Part shown: positions 1-9,186 of the stretch, one piece after another
Layout: each line of letters begins with the position of its first letter
How positions within the stretch are numbered: the first letter of the stretch is position 1
Assembly (NCBI RefSeq): GCF_014145675.1
Contig: NZ_JACGZW010000008.1
Coordinates: forward strand, 248,001 to 312,000
Reading direction: 5' to 3'
Source of the DNA: Amycolatopsis dendrobii
GTDB taxonomy: Bacteria > Actinomycetota > Actinomycetes > Mycobacteriales > Pseudonocardiaceae
DNA length: 64,000 bases
The notes under the pieces: generated by a model
Databases searched by the model: none
Told to the model about the DNA's origin: nothing
The model's input: only the letters and a program-made list of their open reading frames with translations
Program-made: the position numbers and the translations under genes

Positions 1-289
1 CGACCGCCTCGGCCGGTTCCTGCCCGGGTTCGACCGGGACGCTGTTGCGGTCCAGCTGCTCGACCTGGCTGTGCAGCAGCGCGGTGAACAGGATCGTCTT
101 CGACGGGAAGTACCGGTACAGCGTGGCGATGGCGACGCCGGCGTCGCGGGCGACGTCGAGCATCTGGATCCGGTCGAGGCCGTGCTCGGCACCGTGGTCC
201 GCGGCCGCTCGCAGGATGCGCCGGTAGCGCTCCTGCTGCGCGGGCGAACTCGGCGTGGCCGGCGCCCGGTTCTCGGCGACTCTCGGCAC
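1..289 (-). CDS. TetR-family transcriptional regulator (3' part outside window)
   Basis: Only the N-terminal ~96 residues are present; the gene runs off the left edge. A TetR_N helix-turn-helix is clear: 'RYRRILRAAADHGAEHGLDR' (first helices) followed by 'VARDAGVAIATLYRYFPSK', the classic recognition-helix signature. The start is the GTG at 289, chosen because GGAGGA lies a few bases upstream; the protein then begins MPRVAENRAP. It is divergent from the KstD-like flavoprotein gene at 432, so it may regulate that gene or itself from the 142-bp shared gap. The ligand-binding domain is not visible, so the inducer cannot be inferred. Confidence 0.9.
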   Translation of the reverse strand, partial: MPRVAENRAPATPSSPAQQERYRRILRAAADHGAEHGLDRIQMLDVARDAGVAIATLYRYFPSKTILFTALLHSQVEQLDRNSVPVEPGQEPAEAV

Positions 290-352
290 CGCGACTCCTC
301 CGCTCGTGATCAGGCCATTCTCTCCCACGATCCTCCCACCGGGCGCCGCCGC

Positions 353-367
353 TACCGGTGAGTGGGA
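353..367. promoter_or_regulatory. Weak steroid-regulon-like operator before the KstD-like gene
   Basis: TACCGGTGAGTGGGA differs from the cluster palindrome mainly at positions 2 and 10. It lies 65 bp upstream of the KstD-like start in the gap shared with the TetR gene. Confidence 0.35.
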
Positions 368-431
368 TGACCGCGCCCGGGCGCGGCGGCGATGCGGTTG
401 GCTCGCCGGGTCGCGACGACTTGGAGGACTC

Positions 432-1931
432 ATGGCTTTCGACGACCAGTTCGACGTGGTGGTGGCCGGCTCCGGCGCGGGCGCGCTGACCGGCGCGTAC
501 CTCGCCGCCCGGGCCGGGTTGCGCACCGCGGTGGTCGAGGGCGCGGACCTGCTCGGCGGGACTTCCGCCTACTCCGGCGCGGCCTGCTGGCTGCCCGGCA
601 CACAGGTGCAGGAGCGGTTCGGCGTCGCGGATTCCACCGCCGCCGCGCGCGAGTACCTGCGCGCGCTGCTCGGCGAGGACCGGACCGGGCGGCAGGAGGC
701 GTTCCTGGCGAAGGCGCCGGAACTGGTCGCGGCGCTGGAGGCGGATCCGGCGCTCGAGTTCGAATGGCGGGCGTTCCCGGACTACTTCGACCGGCCGGGC
801 CGGGTCCCCGGCGGACGCTCGTTCGTGCCGGTCGACCTGCCGCTCTCCGAACTGGGCGACCGGGCCGAACTGGTGCGTCCGCCGGTCGACCGCGACCGCG
901 CCGGCCGCGGGCACCGGGACGCCCCGCTGGACGGCGGCCGCGCGCTGATCGGCCGGCTGCTGCTGGCCTTCGACGCGACCGGCAACGGCACTGTGTTCAC
1001 CGGAACTCCGGTCGACGAACTGGTGGTCGAGGACGGCCGGGTCGTCGGCGTCGGTGCCGGCTCGAGGCGGATCGGGGCGACCCGCGGCGTGCTCATCGGC
1101 GCGGGCGGATTCGAGCGGAACGCGGACCTGCGGGAACAGTCCGGCGTGCCGGGCTCGGCGGCGTGGTCGATGGCACCCGCGGAAACGAACCGCGGCCAGG
1201 TCCTGGCGGCGGCGCTCGCACTCGGCGCGGCCGTCGACCTGATGGACGAGGGCTGGTGGTGCCCGGGAATCGCGATGCCGGACGGCGGCGCGTCGTTCAC
1301 GCTCGGCTTCCGCGGCGGTCTCGTCGTCGACCGCGACGGGCGGCGCTATGCGAACGAGTCGCTGCCATACGACCAGATGGGCCGTGAGATGGCAGCAGAC
1401 CCGGCGCGGCGGGTTCCCTCGCACCTCGTGTTCGACAGCCGGGAGGGCGGCCGGCTGCCCGCGATCGCGTTGCCGGGCGGACGGCCGGACGACCATCTGG
1501 CGGCTGGCACCTGGGTGGAGGCGGACACGCTCGCGGAACTGGCGAAACTGATCGACGCTCCCGAGTTGCCCGAGACGGCGGCCCGGTTCAACTCGTTCGC
1601 CGAAGCCGGGCGCGACGAGGATTTCGGGCGGGGCGAAGACGAATACGCGCGGCATTTCGCGAATCCGGTGCTGGTGCCGGTGGATCGCCCGCCGTTTCGC
1701 GCTGCCCGGCTGGTGTTGTCGGACCTGGGCACGAAGGGCGGTCTGGTGACCGATCCGGACGCGCGGGTGCTGCGCGAGGACGGCTCGGCGGTGGCAGGTC
1801 TTTATGCGGTCGGCAATTCGGCGGCGTCCATGACCGGAAGCTACTACCCGGGTCCGGGAATTCCGTTGGGCACGGCGATGGCTTTCGCGGCGCGGGCCGT
1901 CGACGATCTGGTGGCACAGGCCGGAAAATAG
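432..1931 (+). CDS. FAD-dependent 3-ketosteroid dehydrogenase-like oxidoreductase
   Basis: A 499-residue FAD_binding_2 family protein. The N-terminal dinucleotide fold is VVVAGSGAGALTGAYLAARA at about residues 8-27, followed by the VVEGADLLGGTSAYSG segment. The C-terminal FAD/substrate loop contains SYYPGPGIPLGTAMAF, which matches the YPGPG motif of 3-ketosteroid delta1-dehydrogenases. The family introduces a C1-C2 double bond in 3-ketosteroids or related ketones using FAD. The start ATG follows TTGGAGGACTC. It is more divergent from classical KstD than the protein at 23747-25390, so it may use another ring ketone. A weaker copy of the steroid-cluster palindrome lies 65 bp upstream (353-367), which supports a steroid link. 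Confidence 0.8.
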   Translation: MAFDDQFDVVVAGSGAGALTGAYLAARAGLRTAVVEGADLLGGTSAYSGAACWLPGTQVQERFGVADSTAAAREYLRALLGEDRTGRQEAFLAKAPELVAALEADPALEFEWRAFPDYFDRPGRVPGGRSFVPVDLPLSELGDRAELVRPPVDRDRAGRGHRDAPLDGGRALIGRLLLAFDATGNGTVFTGTPVDELVVEDGRVVGVGAGSRRIGATRGVLIGAGGFERNADLREQSGVPGSAAWSMAPAETNRGQVLAAALALGAAVDLMDEGWWCPGIAMPDGGASFTLGFRGGLVVDRDGRRYANESLPYDQMGREMAADPARRVPSHLVFDSREGGRLPAIALPGGRPDDHLAAGTWVEADTLAELAKLIDAPELPETAARFNSFAEAGRDEDFGRGEDEYARHFANPVLVPVDRPPFRAARLVLSDLGTKGGLVTDPDARVLREDGSAVAGLYAVGNSAASMTGSYYPGPGIPLGTAMAFAARAVDDLVAQAGK

Positions 1932-1973
1932 CCGGATTGCCGCGCAGCACCGCACCACCGCGGGCCAGGCGCG

Positions 1974-3272
1974 TCAACCGAGCACCGTGCCCGAGCTTTC
2001 CGTGTTGCGAGGGCGTTTGCGGGAGAAGGCCGAGAGGTCGATCTCCAGCCCGGTGTGTTCGCCGAGGTACTGCGCCGGTCGCGTGTCGTGGTCCGTGCCG
2101 TTCTCGGTCTGTTCGATGATCGCGGCGAGGAACTTGCCGACGACCGGGGCGTTTTTGAATTGATTGCCGCTGGTGCCCATGGCGACGTAGAACCCGTCGA
2201 GCCCGGTGCGGTCGTAGATGGGGGTCCAGTCGTCGGCGACGTCGTAGACCCCTACCACCCCCCGCGCCCGGTTCGGGACCGTCAACTCGGGCAGCCGCCG
2301 GGCTGCGCGGGTCACTTGCGCCTCGAACACCGCCATGGTCGGGTGCGTCGCGACCGCGTCCGGGTCGTCCGCCCACTGCAGCGGATCGCACTCCGGTTCC
2401 GTGCCGCCGACCAGCAGACCCCCGCCGGGCTCGCCGCGCAGATACGTGCCCAGGTCCATGTCCGCCACCGAAATCCCGACCCCGGCACCGGATTGATACC
2501 CCGGCGGCGCCGCCACGTGCGCGACCTCCTGGCGCAACGGCCGGCACGACACCGTGAAATCCGCGCCGACCCCGGCCAGTTCGTTGACGCGCGTCGACCA
2601 CGGGCCGGCGGCGTTGACCACCACGGCACACGGAATCCGGGTCCCGTCGCCCAGCACTACCGCACTCACGCGGCCATCGGCCCGCTCGACGCCGCACACG
2701 GTCGTGCGGAAGCGGAACTGCGCGCCGTGGAACCGCGCGGCGGCGGCCAGGTTCTGCGCGGCCAGCGCCGGATCGGTCACGAATCCCGCGTCGGGCGTGT
2801 ACACCGCGCCCAATGCGGACTCCGCGTCCGCCCAGAACCGGTTGTCGTCAAGGCGTTTCGGCGGCCAGTAACTGCCGACGTCGATACCCGGTATCCGTTC
2901 CCGCAGCTCCGCGCTCGACCACTCCTCGAACGGGACCCCGGCCTCTTTGAACAGCGGCACATACGCCGACCGCGGCGCGGCAGGGACGTCCAGCATCGCC
3001 AGCCCGCACCGCTCGAACCGGGCCGGCTGCCCGACGTCGCAACCGAGGTGCTCCGCCCACGCCCGCCAAGCGAAATGCGCCTCCCAGGCCGCGGAGACCC
3101 CGGCCAGCGTGGAAAAGTTGAACCGCACCACCGCACTCGAAGCGGCCGTGGAACCGTGGCCTGGAGCCCCGGCCTTGTCGACGACCGTCACGCGCCACCC
3201 ACGCCTGCCGAGTTCCAGCGCGACCGAAGCACCGACAACGCCCGAACCGATCACCACGACATCGGCGGCCAT
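1974..3272 (-). CDS. FAD-dependent oxidoreductase, DAO (sarcosine/glycine oxidase-like) family
   Basis: A 432-residue DAO-family flavoenzyme. The Rossmann motif VVVIGSGVVGASVALELGRRG is at the N-terminus, followed by a conserved adenine-ribose segment (VTVVDK). The C-terminal flavin region includes GFYVAMGTSGNQFKNAPVVG. The family oxidises amine or amino-acid substrates (sarcosine, dimethylglycine, glycine, D-amino acids) to imines with O2 or an electron-transfer partner. The substrate is not deducible. It is divergent from a PucR-type regulator at 3573, and PucR proteins often control nitrogen-compound catabolism, which suggests local control of an amine substrate. The ATG is preceded by a G-rich AGTGGGG Shine-Dalgarno-like stretch. 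Confidence 0.85.
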   Translation of the reverse strand: MAADVVVIGSGVVGASVALELGRRGWRVTVVDKAGAPGHGSTAASSAVVRFNFSTLAGVSAAWEAHFAWRAWAEHLGCDVGQPARFERCGLAMLDVPAAPRSAYVPLFKEAGVPFEEWSSAELRERIPGIDVGSYWPPKRLDDNRFWADAESALGAVYTPDAGFVTDPALAAQNLAAAARFHGAQFRFRTTVCGVERADGRVSAVVLGDGTRIPCAVVVNAAGPWSTRVNELAGVGADFTVSCRPLRQEVAHVAAPPGYQSGAGVGISVADMDLGTYLRGEPGGGLLVGGTEPECDPLQWADDPDAVATHPTMAVFEAQVTRAARRLPELTVPNRARGVVGVYDVADDWTPIYDRTGLDGFYVAMGTSGNQFKNAPVVGKFLAAIIEQTENGTDHDTRPAQYLGEHTGLEIDLSAFSRKRPRNTESSGTVLG

Positions 3273-3572
3273 GGAACCCCACTCCCCTCACGGAAACCCC
3301 GTGCGCCACGCCGGGCACGCACGATGACACGGCCATTGTCGGCAGGCGCGCAGTCGCGCGGCATCAAGCATTCGCCGCATCTCCGCGCGCGAAACCGCGA
3401 CCACTGTCGACCCGCGGTGCCGCCTGTCCCCTGCGTCAGCCGACCTGACCGCGCAGCCTGCACGCGTCATCTGTCGCGCCGGACCGCCACCGCGCACGAC
3501 AGGTGTCGCTTGTCCTCGAAGGCGTGGTGGGAGACAGTGGACGCTGGCCCGTACCAGCGGAGGTAAGCGCTC
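3273..3572. promoter_or_regulatory. Divergent promoter region between DAO oxidase and PucR genes
   Basis: Exactly 300 non-coding bases separate two divergent starts, so both promoters must lie here. The motif GACAGGTGTCGCTTGTC near 3499-3515 contains GACA/TGTC half-sites and is a possible regulator site, but this is weak. No convincing small gene or terminator is visible. Confidence 0.4.
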
Positions 3573-4835
3573 ATGGCTGATGAGCTGCAGGAGGTCGTGG
3601 ACACCCTCGCCGAGCGGCTGCAGCGGTCGGTGGCGATCGACGACCCGCAGATCCGGCTGCTCGCGGCGAGCCGCCATTTCGGCGACGAGGACACGACGCG
3701 GGTCTTCTCGGTGCTCAACCGCTCGCTCGACCCGCGGTTGTGCGAGCAGATCCTCGCCAAGGGCATCGTGCAGTGGACCAGCCCGGGCCTGGTGGCCGTG
3801 CCGAACGAAGGGACGCTGCCGCGGCTGTGCGTACCGATCCGCTGTGCCGGTCTGCTGCTCGGCTACCTGTGGCTCATCGACCCCGATGCCACGCTGACCG
3901 AGCACGACAAGGAGAGCGCGCGGGAAGCCGCCGAACGCGCCGGCGTCGTGCTGTACCGGGACCTCATCGTGCACGAACGCACCCGGGCCCGGCACGAGGC
4001 GATCCTGTGGGAGCTGGTGGCCACCGACCCGGCCATCCGTTCGCAGGCGGTCGAGGACCTGCGTGCCGAGCAGCTGTTCCCCGCGACGGCCATGCACTTC
4101 CAGGTGCTCGGCGTGCAGCACCGGGGAGCCGAATCCCCGCAGACGGTGGCCATGGAGGCGGCGCTCGAGGACGCACAGGACACGATCGCGCAGTACTGCG
4201 GGGCGCAGGGCTCCGCGCTCGTCGCCGCGAACAAGTCCCGGGCCTGGTTGGTGATCGCCCAGCCGCGGCCGTTGTCGCGGCGCGAGACGGAGACCGTCTG
4301 CGACCGCCTCACCGCACGATTCGACCAGCTCACCCACCACGACGGGCAACTCGTGCTGGGCATCGGCGGTCCCGTCGCCCGGATCGAGGACATCATCGAG
4401 TCGTACCGGCAGGCTTTCCTCGCAGTGCGCGCGGCACAGCTCGTCCCCTCCGTCGGACCGATCGCCCGCTGGGACGAACTGGGGCCCTACGCGCTCCTGA
4501 TGAAAATGCCCGCCGAGGATCTGCTCGCCGCCGCGCAGGTGCCGGCGCTCGCCGTCCTGGAACGCGAGGACGGCCAACGCGGGCTCGTCACGACGCTGGA
4601 AGCGTTCCTCGACAACGCGGGCGATGTCGCCCGTACCGCGGGCGAGCTCAAGGTGCACCGGGCCACCCTGTACCACCGGCTCAAACGCATCGAAGCGATC
4701 ACCGAATGCGACCTGAACCGAGGCGAAGACCGGCTCACCCTCCACTTGGGACTGAAACTGCGCACCCTGGCCGCCGCCTACCGCAACCAGACGGCTCCGG
4801 AGACCTCTTCCGCCGCGCTGCGCTCGGTGTCCTGA
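3573..4835 (+). CDS. PucR-family transcriptional regulator
   Basis: A 420-residue regulator with the architecture of the PucR/CdaR group: a GAF/PAS-like N-terminal sensory part, a central GGDEF-like region (about 250-320) and a C-terminal HTH_30 domain. The HTH is visible as NAGDVARTAGELKVHRATLY followed by HRLKRIEAITECDL, the family hallmark. Such proteins act as cytoplasmic ligand-responsive activators of catabolic genes. The ATG has GGAGG upstream with a spacing of about ten bases. It is divergent from the DAO-family oxidase at 1974-3272, its most likely target. Confidence 0.9.
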   Translation: MADELQEVVDTLAERLQRSVAIDDPQIRLLAASRHFGDEDTTRVFSVLNRSLDPRLCEQILAKGIVQWTSPGLVAVPNEGTLPRLCVPIRCAGLLLGYLWLIDPDATLTEHDKESAREAAERAGVVLYRDLIVHERTRARHEAILWELVATDPAIRSQAVEDLRAEQLFPATAMHFQVLGVQHRGAESPQTVAMEAALEDAQDTIAQYCGAQGSALVAANKSRAWLVIAQPRPLSRRETETVCDRLTARFDQLTHHDGQLVLGIGGPVARIEDIIESYRQAFLAVRAAQLVPSVGPIARWDELGPYALLMKMPAEDLLAAAQVPALAVLEREDGQRGLVTTLEAFLDNAGDVARTAGELKVHRATLYHRLKRIEAITECDLNRGEDRLTLHLGLKLRTLAAAYRNQTAPETSSAALRSVS

Positions 4836-4949
4836 CCCACCAGGAAAGCGCACCCCTCAGCCGCAAGACTGCTGGGCATGACGTTGGCGCCGCCCAAGCG
4901 GATTTTCCGCCTGCTCCGCCGGAAACCACCGCACCAAAGCCATCATCTC

Positions 4950-7034
4950 TCACAGGTTGCCGGCAGCTGGCTTCATCCCGAGATGGTCCATGACGAACGC
5001 GAGGATCTCCGCGTGGTGTTCGATGGCCTGCGCCCGCGTCGCCGGCAGGTGGCCGTAGTCCTTCCGGACCCGCAGCAGCGGCTTGTTCGCGGCGCTGGCC
5101 GCGCGCAGCCGCGCGGTGAAGACGCGGCCGTGGAACGGCTCGCAGCCGAAGTCGTGCTCCCCGAAAATCTGCAGCACAGCCGGATGCCGCACGCCGACGC
5201 GAACGTTGTGGTACGGGGAAAAGGCGGCGAGACGACGGGAGTCCTCGGGGTCCGTGACGTCCCCGTAGTCCTCGAGGAACGCCCCGCGCGCTTCCTTGGC
5301 CGCGGGGTTGCCGGGGCTCTGGAACTCCAGCATGTCCAGCAGCGGCACATCGGCCACCACCGCGCCCCAGAGATCCGGCCGGCGCACGAGCGCGACGCCG
5401 GCGAGCATGCCGCCGTTGCTCTTGCCGTAGAAGGCGAGCCGTCCGGGTTCGCTGACCCCGGTCGCGATCAGTTCGCCGGCGACGGCGAACAGGTCGTCGA
5501 AGGTGTTCTGCTTGTTGGCCAAGCGCCCGGCTTCGTACCACTCCCGGCCGTATTCGGCGCCCCCGCGAAGGTTCGCCTGCACGTACACGCCGCCCGCCGC
5601 GAGGAACGGCCCGACATTCCCGAGGTAGTGGGGCATCAGCGCCTGGTTGAACCCGCCGTAGGCTTCGATGAAGGCCGGCTGCGGCTTGCTGCGGTCGAGA
5701 TCGGGCCGGTGGACGACGAAGTACGGGATCCGGGCGCCGTCCCGGCTCGTGGCGAACGCGCGGTCGACGGTCAGGTCCGGAAAGGCCCGGCCGCTCTCGC
5801 TCAGCCGGACGAGTTCGTTCGTCTCGGGCAGGTAGCGGTAGTCCACCGACGCCTGCTGGAAAGTCTCGTGGGTGAACGTCAGCTCGGTGGAACGCTCGAA
5901 GCGGCGGGCGGCCATCGCGGTGGGCGAGGAACCGGAACCGGGCATCGGGACGGCCGCCTTCGCCTCGCCGGTCGCGCCGACCACCCGGAACTCGACCGCG
6001 ATGTCCCGGATCTCGCAGACGACCAGGTCGTCGCCGAGCTTGCGGACGCACCGCAGGACCGCTTCGGACTCCGGCACCAGTTCGCGCCAGGTGCGTTCGT
6101 CGGCGGAGGTGGCGACGGGGACGGCGACCACTCTGCCGCGCGGCGCGTCGCCGGTGACCACCGCGACGTAGGTGTCGTCGTCGTACCACACCCCGTGGCA
6201 CTCGCCGCGGTAGTCCGCGGGGAGGAAGGGCCGCCATTCGCCGGTGGCGCGGTCCAGGAGGCGGCAGGCGATCTGCTCGTGCTGCCCGGCGAGGGCGACG
6301 ACCCGGGCGCCGTCCGGGGACACCTGCGCGGTCAGCGTGAAGGTGTTGTGCGGCAACTGGTCGCAGGGGAACACGGTGTCGGCCTCGGCGGGGACGCCCG
6401 CGGTTACCGGGACGAAGCGCAGCCGGTGCTCGCCGGTGTCCGTCCGGTCGGCCGTGTAGAACCCGGTACCGTCCGGCAGCCAGCCAGGAGTCGCGCCCGC
6501 GGCGACGTGGCGCGGCGCCTCGACCGGCAGCATCCGGCCGTCTTCGGTGCGGACGACGTGCAGCGTGCCGATCGTCTGTCCCAGCGGGTAAGCGGCGAAC
6601 ACGACCCGTGCTCCGTCGGGGGCCGGTTCGTACCAGAGCAGCTGCGAGCCCTGGCCGAACGCGGGGTCGCGCGGGTCGACGAGAAGAGTGCGGGGGCCGT
6701 CCGCGGTTTCCGAAACCCACAGGCCCAGCGTCGGGTCGTCGGCGGCGACCGCGGCGAGCCGGAACCAGAACCGGCCCATGCGGCGCGGCGTCGTGGTCCC
6801 CCAGATCTCCGCGTTCGACGGCTGGTCCGCGACGGTCCGGCCGAGCTGGTCGCGGATCTCGCCGAAGTGCGCCCAGCCGCGGATCGCGGCCGTGGTGGCG
6901 GCGTTCTCCCGTTCCTGCCAGGCGAGCGTCTCCGGGGTGTTCTCCCGCAGCCAGCGGTTCTCGTCGGTGAACGTCACCGCCCCGACCGTCACGACCTGCT
7001 CGCTGGTATTCCCGTCCGCCGTTTCCGTCGTCAC
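4950..7034 (-). CDS. Prolyl oligopeptidase family (S9A) serine peptidase
   Basis: A 694-residue protein with an N-terminal beta-propeller and a C-terminal alpha/beta-hydrolase domain, the usual length for S9A prolyl oligopeptidases. The nucleophile serine is in FYGKSNGGMLAGVALVRRPD, preceded by the family motif ANLRGGAEYGREW; the catalytic histidine is likely in KDYGHLPATR near the C-terminus. These enzymes cleave short peptides after proline. No signal peptide is visible, so it is probably cytosolic. I chose the GTG at 7034 rather than the TTG at 7061 because GAGGAG lies at proper spacing before the GTG. It is convergent with the pucR gene. Confidence 0.9.
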   Translation of the reverse strand: MTTETADGNTSEQVVTVGAVTFTDENRWLRENTPETLAWQERENAATTAAIRGWAHFGEIRDQLGRTVADQPSNAEIWGTTTPRRMGRFWFRLAAVAADDPTLGLWVSETADGPRTLLVDPRDPAFGQGSQLLWYEPAPDGARVVFAAYPLGQTIGTLHVVRTEDGRMLPVEAPRHVAAGATPGWLPDGTGFYTADRTDTGEHRLRFVPVTAGVPAEADTVFPCDQLPHNTFTLTAQVSPDGARVVALAGQHEQIACRLLDRATGEWRPFLPADYRGECHGVWYDDDTYVAVVTGDAPRGRVVAVPVATSADERTWRELVPESEAVLRCVRKLGDDLVVCEIRDIAVEFRVVGATGEAKAAVPMPGSGSSPTAMAARRFERSTELTFTHETFQQASVDYRYLPETNELVRLSESGRAFPDLTVDRAFATSRDGARIPYFVVHRPDLDRSKPQPAFIEAYGGFNQALMPHYLGNVGPFLAAGGVYVQANLRGGAEYGREWYEAGRLANKQNTFDDLFAVAGELIATGVSEPGRLAFYGKSNGGMLAGVALVRRPDLWGAVVADVPLLDMLEFQSPGNPAAKEARGAFLEDYGDVTDPEDSRRLAAFSPYHNVRVGVRHPAVLQIFGEHDFGCEPFHGRVFTARLRAASAANKPLLRVRKDYGHLPATRAQAIEHHAEILAFVMDHLGMKPAAGNL

Positions 7035-7286
7035 CCGTGCTCCTCGGTTCTGTGTGGGCAAGGAACGCGCTCCGCGCCAATCGTGCGGTTCAGCTTAGGA
7101 TTCGCCGTCGCTAGCGGCCGCAGACAAGCGTTGCGACTCCGCGCCCGGGGACGCGACAGCTGTCGCCCGCGCCAGATGTCGGACCGCCGCGCCGAACTGC
7201 CCGACGTTTGTCCAATTCTCCTCGGCGAGTCCGCATCGCAAGCTGGGTACCGGGTTCGCCGCCTTCGCCCCCGCCTGGAGGTATTC

Positions 7287-7751
7287 ATGTCCGCACGCAC
7301 GGTCGACCTCGTCACCCGCAACGTCGTCGAGATTCCCGCGGAACCGGCCGCGATCTGGCCGTTGCTGCTCGATCCGGACAGGTGGAAACAGGGGGCGAAA
7401 CCGGTCCGGGAATCGGGTGAGCCGGGCGCCGTCGGGGAGGTCCGGGTCGCCCGGGAGACGATCGACGGCGTCGAGTACCGCCTGGCCGTCGAGACGGTGG
7501 TGCTCGAACCGCCTTTCCGCAAGGTCGTGAAGCTGCTGACCGGAGCCCCGGACGATCCCGGGTGGGCCGCGTGGCAGCTCGTCCCGCTGGCCGGCTCGAC
7601 GCTGGTGAGCTACGAGGTCTACAGCCGGCACGAAATGGACGGCGCGATGACCGCGGACGATTACCGGGCGGCGAACCGGCTTCGCTTCGACGCCGAACTC
7701 GCCACGCTCAAGCGGCTGGTCGAGGAGGAGGTGGCGGGCGATGAAAAATGA
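7287..7751 (+). CDS. SRPBCC family protein
   Basis: A 154-residue START/Bet v1-like (SRPBCC) protein: N-terminal TRNVVEIPAEPAAIWPLLLD is the typical first strand and helix, and the C-terminal helix carries DAELATLKRLVEEEV. The family binds hydrophobic ligands or acts as polyketide cyclase-like or coenzyme Q-binding proteins; nothing here fixes the ligand. The ATG follows CTGGAGGTATTC. The last 11 bp overlap the start of the downstream MFS gene, so the two are translationally coupled. The pairing suggests handling and export of the same lipophilic compound (inference). Confidence 0.8.
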   Translation: MSARTVDLVTRNVVEIPAEPAAIWPLLLDPDRWKQGAKPVRESGEPGAVGEVRVARETIDGVEYRLAVETVVLEPPFRKVVKLLTGAPDDPGWAAWQLVPLAGSTLVSYEVYSRHEMDGAMTADDYRAANRLRFDAELATLKRLVEEEVAGDEK

Positions 7752-9153
7752 AGTGGTGGCGAGCGGCCTGCCGGCGCCGAGGGGCCGAACGCGATCGGTG
7801 AGCGCGTTGCTGGTCGGTGCCGTGCTCGTCTACGGCTTGCTCGAAGCCATGATCGTGCCCGCGCTGCCGCTCATTCAAGGCGGAATCGGCGCCACTCAGG
7901 CGGAAGCCGGATGGATCATCTCGGCGATGGCGCTCGTCGGCGCGGTCGCGACGCCGGTCGTCAGCAGGCTCGCCGACATCCGCGACCGGCGGCGCGTTTT
8001 CCTCGGTGTGCTCGCGGTCGTCTTCGTGGGGATCGCGACCGCGGGGCTGGCCCCGTCGGTGCTGGTGTTCGCGATCGGCCAGGGGCTGCAGGGCGCCGGG
8101 GTCGGCCTGGTGCCGCTCGCCGTCGGCATCGTCCGCGACACCGAACCGCCCGAGCGGTTGCGCCGGACGAACGGCCTGTTCGTCGGAGGACTGGCCGTCG
8201 CCAACGCGGCCGGGGTGCTGCTGGCCGGGCCGCTGCTCTCCGCGCTCCCGTACCAATGGCTGTACTGGCTGGCGTTGATCGTGCTCGTTCCGCTGCTGGC
8301 GTTCGCGGTTGCCGTGATGCCCTCCTATCCGCCTTCGGTACGCGGCAGGGTCGACTCCGCCGGCGCCGCCCTGCTCGGCCTCGGAGTGGTCGCGCTCCTG
8401 CTGGCCATCACCTTCGCCGCCTCGACCGGGTGGGCGTCGGCTCCCGTGCTCGGGCTGGGCGCGGCGGCGATCGTCGCGCTGGCGGGGTTCGTCCTCGTCG
8501 AGCGACGCGTCGCCGACCCCCTGGTGGATCTGCGGCTGGGCGGCTCCGCGGTGCTGATCGTGCACGTGACCGCGTTCGCCGCGGGAGTGTCCTCGGCGGT
8601 GCTGATGATCGCGGTGCCGAGAATCGCGGCGGCGCCGGCGGCGACCGGGTACGGGCTGGGTTCGACCGCGGTCGCCACCGGGCTGATCATGTTCCCGCTC
8701 GGGGTGCTCGGCGCGGTCTCCGCCCCGCTGACCGGCCGGCTGGAGCGGCTGGTCGGTTCGCGCATGGTGATGGTGCTTTCCGGGGCGCTGCTGCTCGCGG
8801 CGGGACTGATCATGGTGAGCGGCCGGTCCAGCGCTTTCGTCCTCGCCGTCGGCGCCGGACTGGTCGGGGTGGCCATCGGCACCGGGCTCACTCAGGGCGT
8901 CAACATCATCGCGCTCACGCTTCCCGCCGACCGCGTCGCGAGCGTGACCGGGCTCGCTTACGTGCTGCGCGCTGTCGGCAACGCGGTCGGCGCCCAATTG
9001 GCCGCCACCGTCATGGCCCTCGACCTGCTTCCGGGCACCCAGCTGCCCACCTGGAACGCCATCACCTGGGTCTTCCTCGGCGCGGGCGCGGTAGGGGCGC
9101 TCGTGGCAGCGGTGTCTTTCCGGCTCCCCGCGCGGCTCACCGCCGCACGCTGA
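7741..9153 (+). CDS. MFS transporter, multidrug-efflux (DHA2-like) type
   Basis: A 470-residue integral membrane protein with about 14 hydrophobic segments and the MFS loop 2-3 motif SRLADIRDRRRVFLG after the second helix. Family members are proton-driven exporters of hydrophobic drugs or metabolites at the cytoplasmic membrane. The ATG at 7741 lies inside the end of the SRPBCC gene, with GAGGAGG upstream. A DUF885 gene follows 33 bp downstream. The substrate is unknown. Confidence 0.85.
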   Translation: MKNEVVASGLPAPRGRTRSVSALLVGAVLVYGLLEAMIVPALPLIQGGIGATQAEAGWIISAMALVGAVATPVVSRLADIRDRRRVFLGVLAVVFVGIATAGLAPSVLVFAIGQGLQGAGVGLVPLAVGIVRDTEPPERLRRTNGLFVGGLAVANAAGVLLAGPLLSALPYQWLYWLALIVLVPLLAFAVAVMPSYPPSVRGRVDSAGAALLGLGVVALLLAITFAASTGWASAPVLGLGAAAIVALAGFVLVERRVADPLVDLRLGGSAVLIVHVTAFAAGVSSAVLMIAVPRIAAAPAATGYGLGSTAVATGLIMFPLGVLGAVSAPLTGRLERLVGSRMVMVLSGALLLAAGLIMVSGRSSAFVLAVGAGLVGVAIGTGLTQGVNIIALTLPADRVASVTGLAYVLRAVGNAVGAQLAATVMALDLLPGTQLPTWNAITWVFLGAGAVGALVAAVSFRLPARLTAAR

Positions 9154-9186
9154 ACCGCGCGCATCCGTCCGACCAAGGAGACGCAC

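Noticed and set aside
4735..7080. Very long open frame opposite and beside the prolyl oligopeptidase gene, plus a 957-codon frame on the other strand
   Set aside because: High GC keeps shadow frames open; both are Arg/Pro-rich without family motifs. Only the SRPBCC part at the end of the + frame is real.
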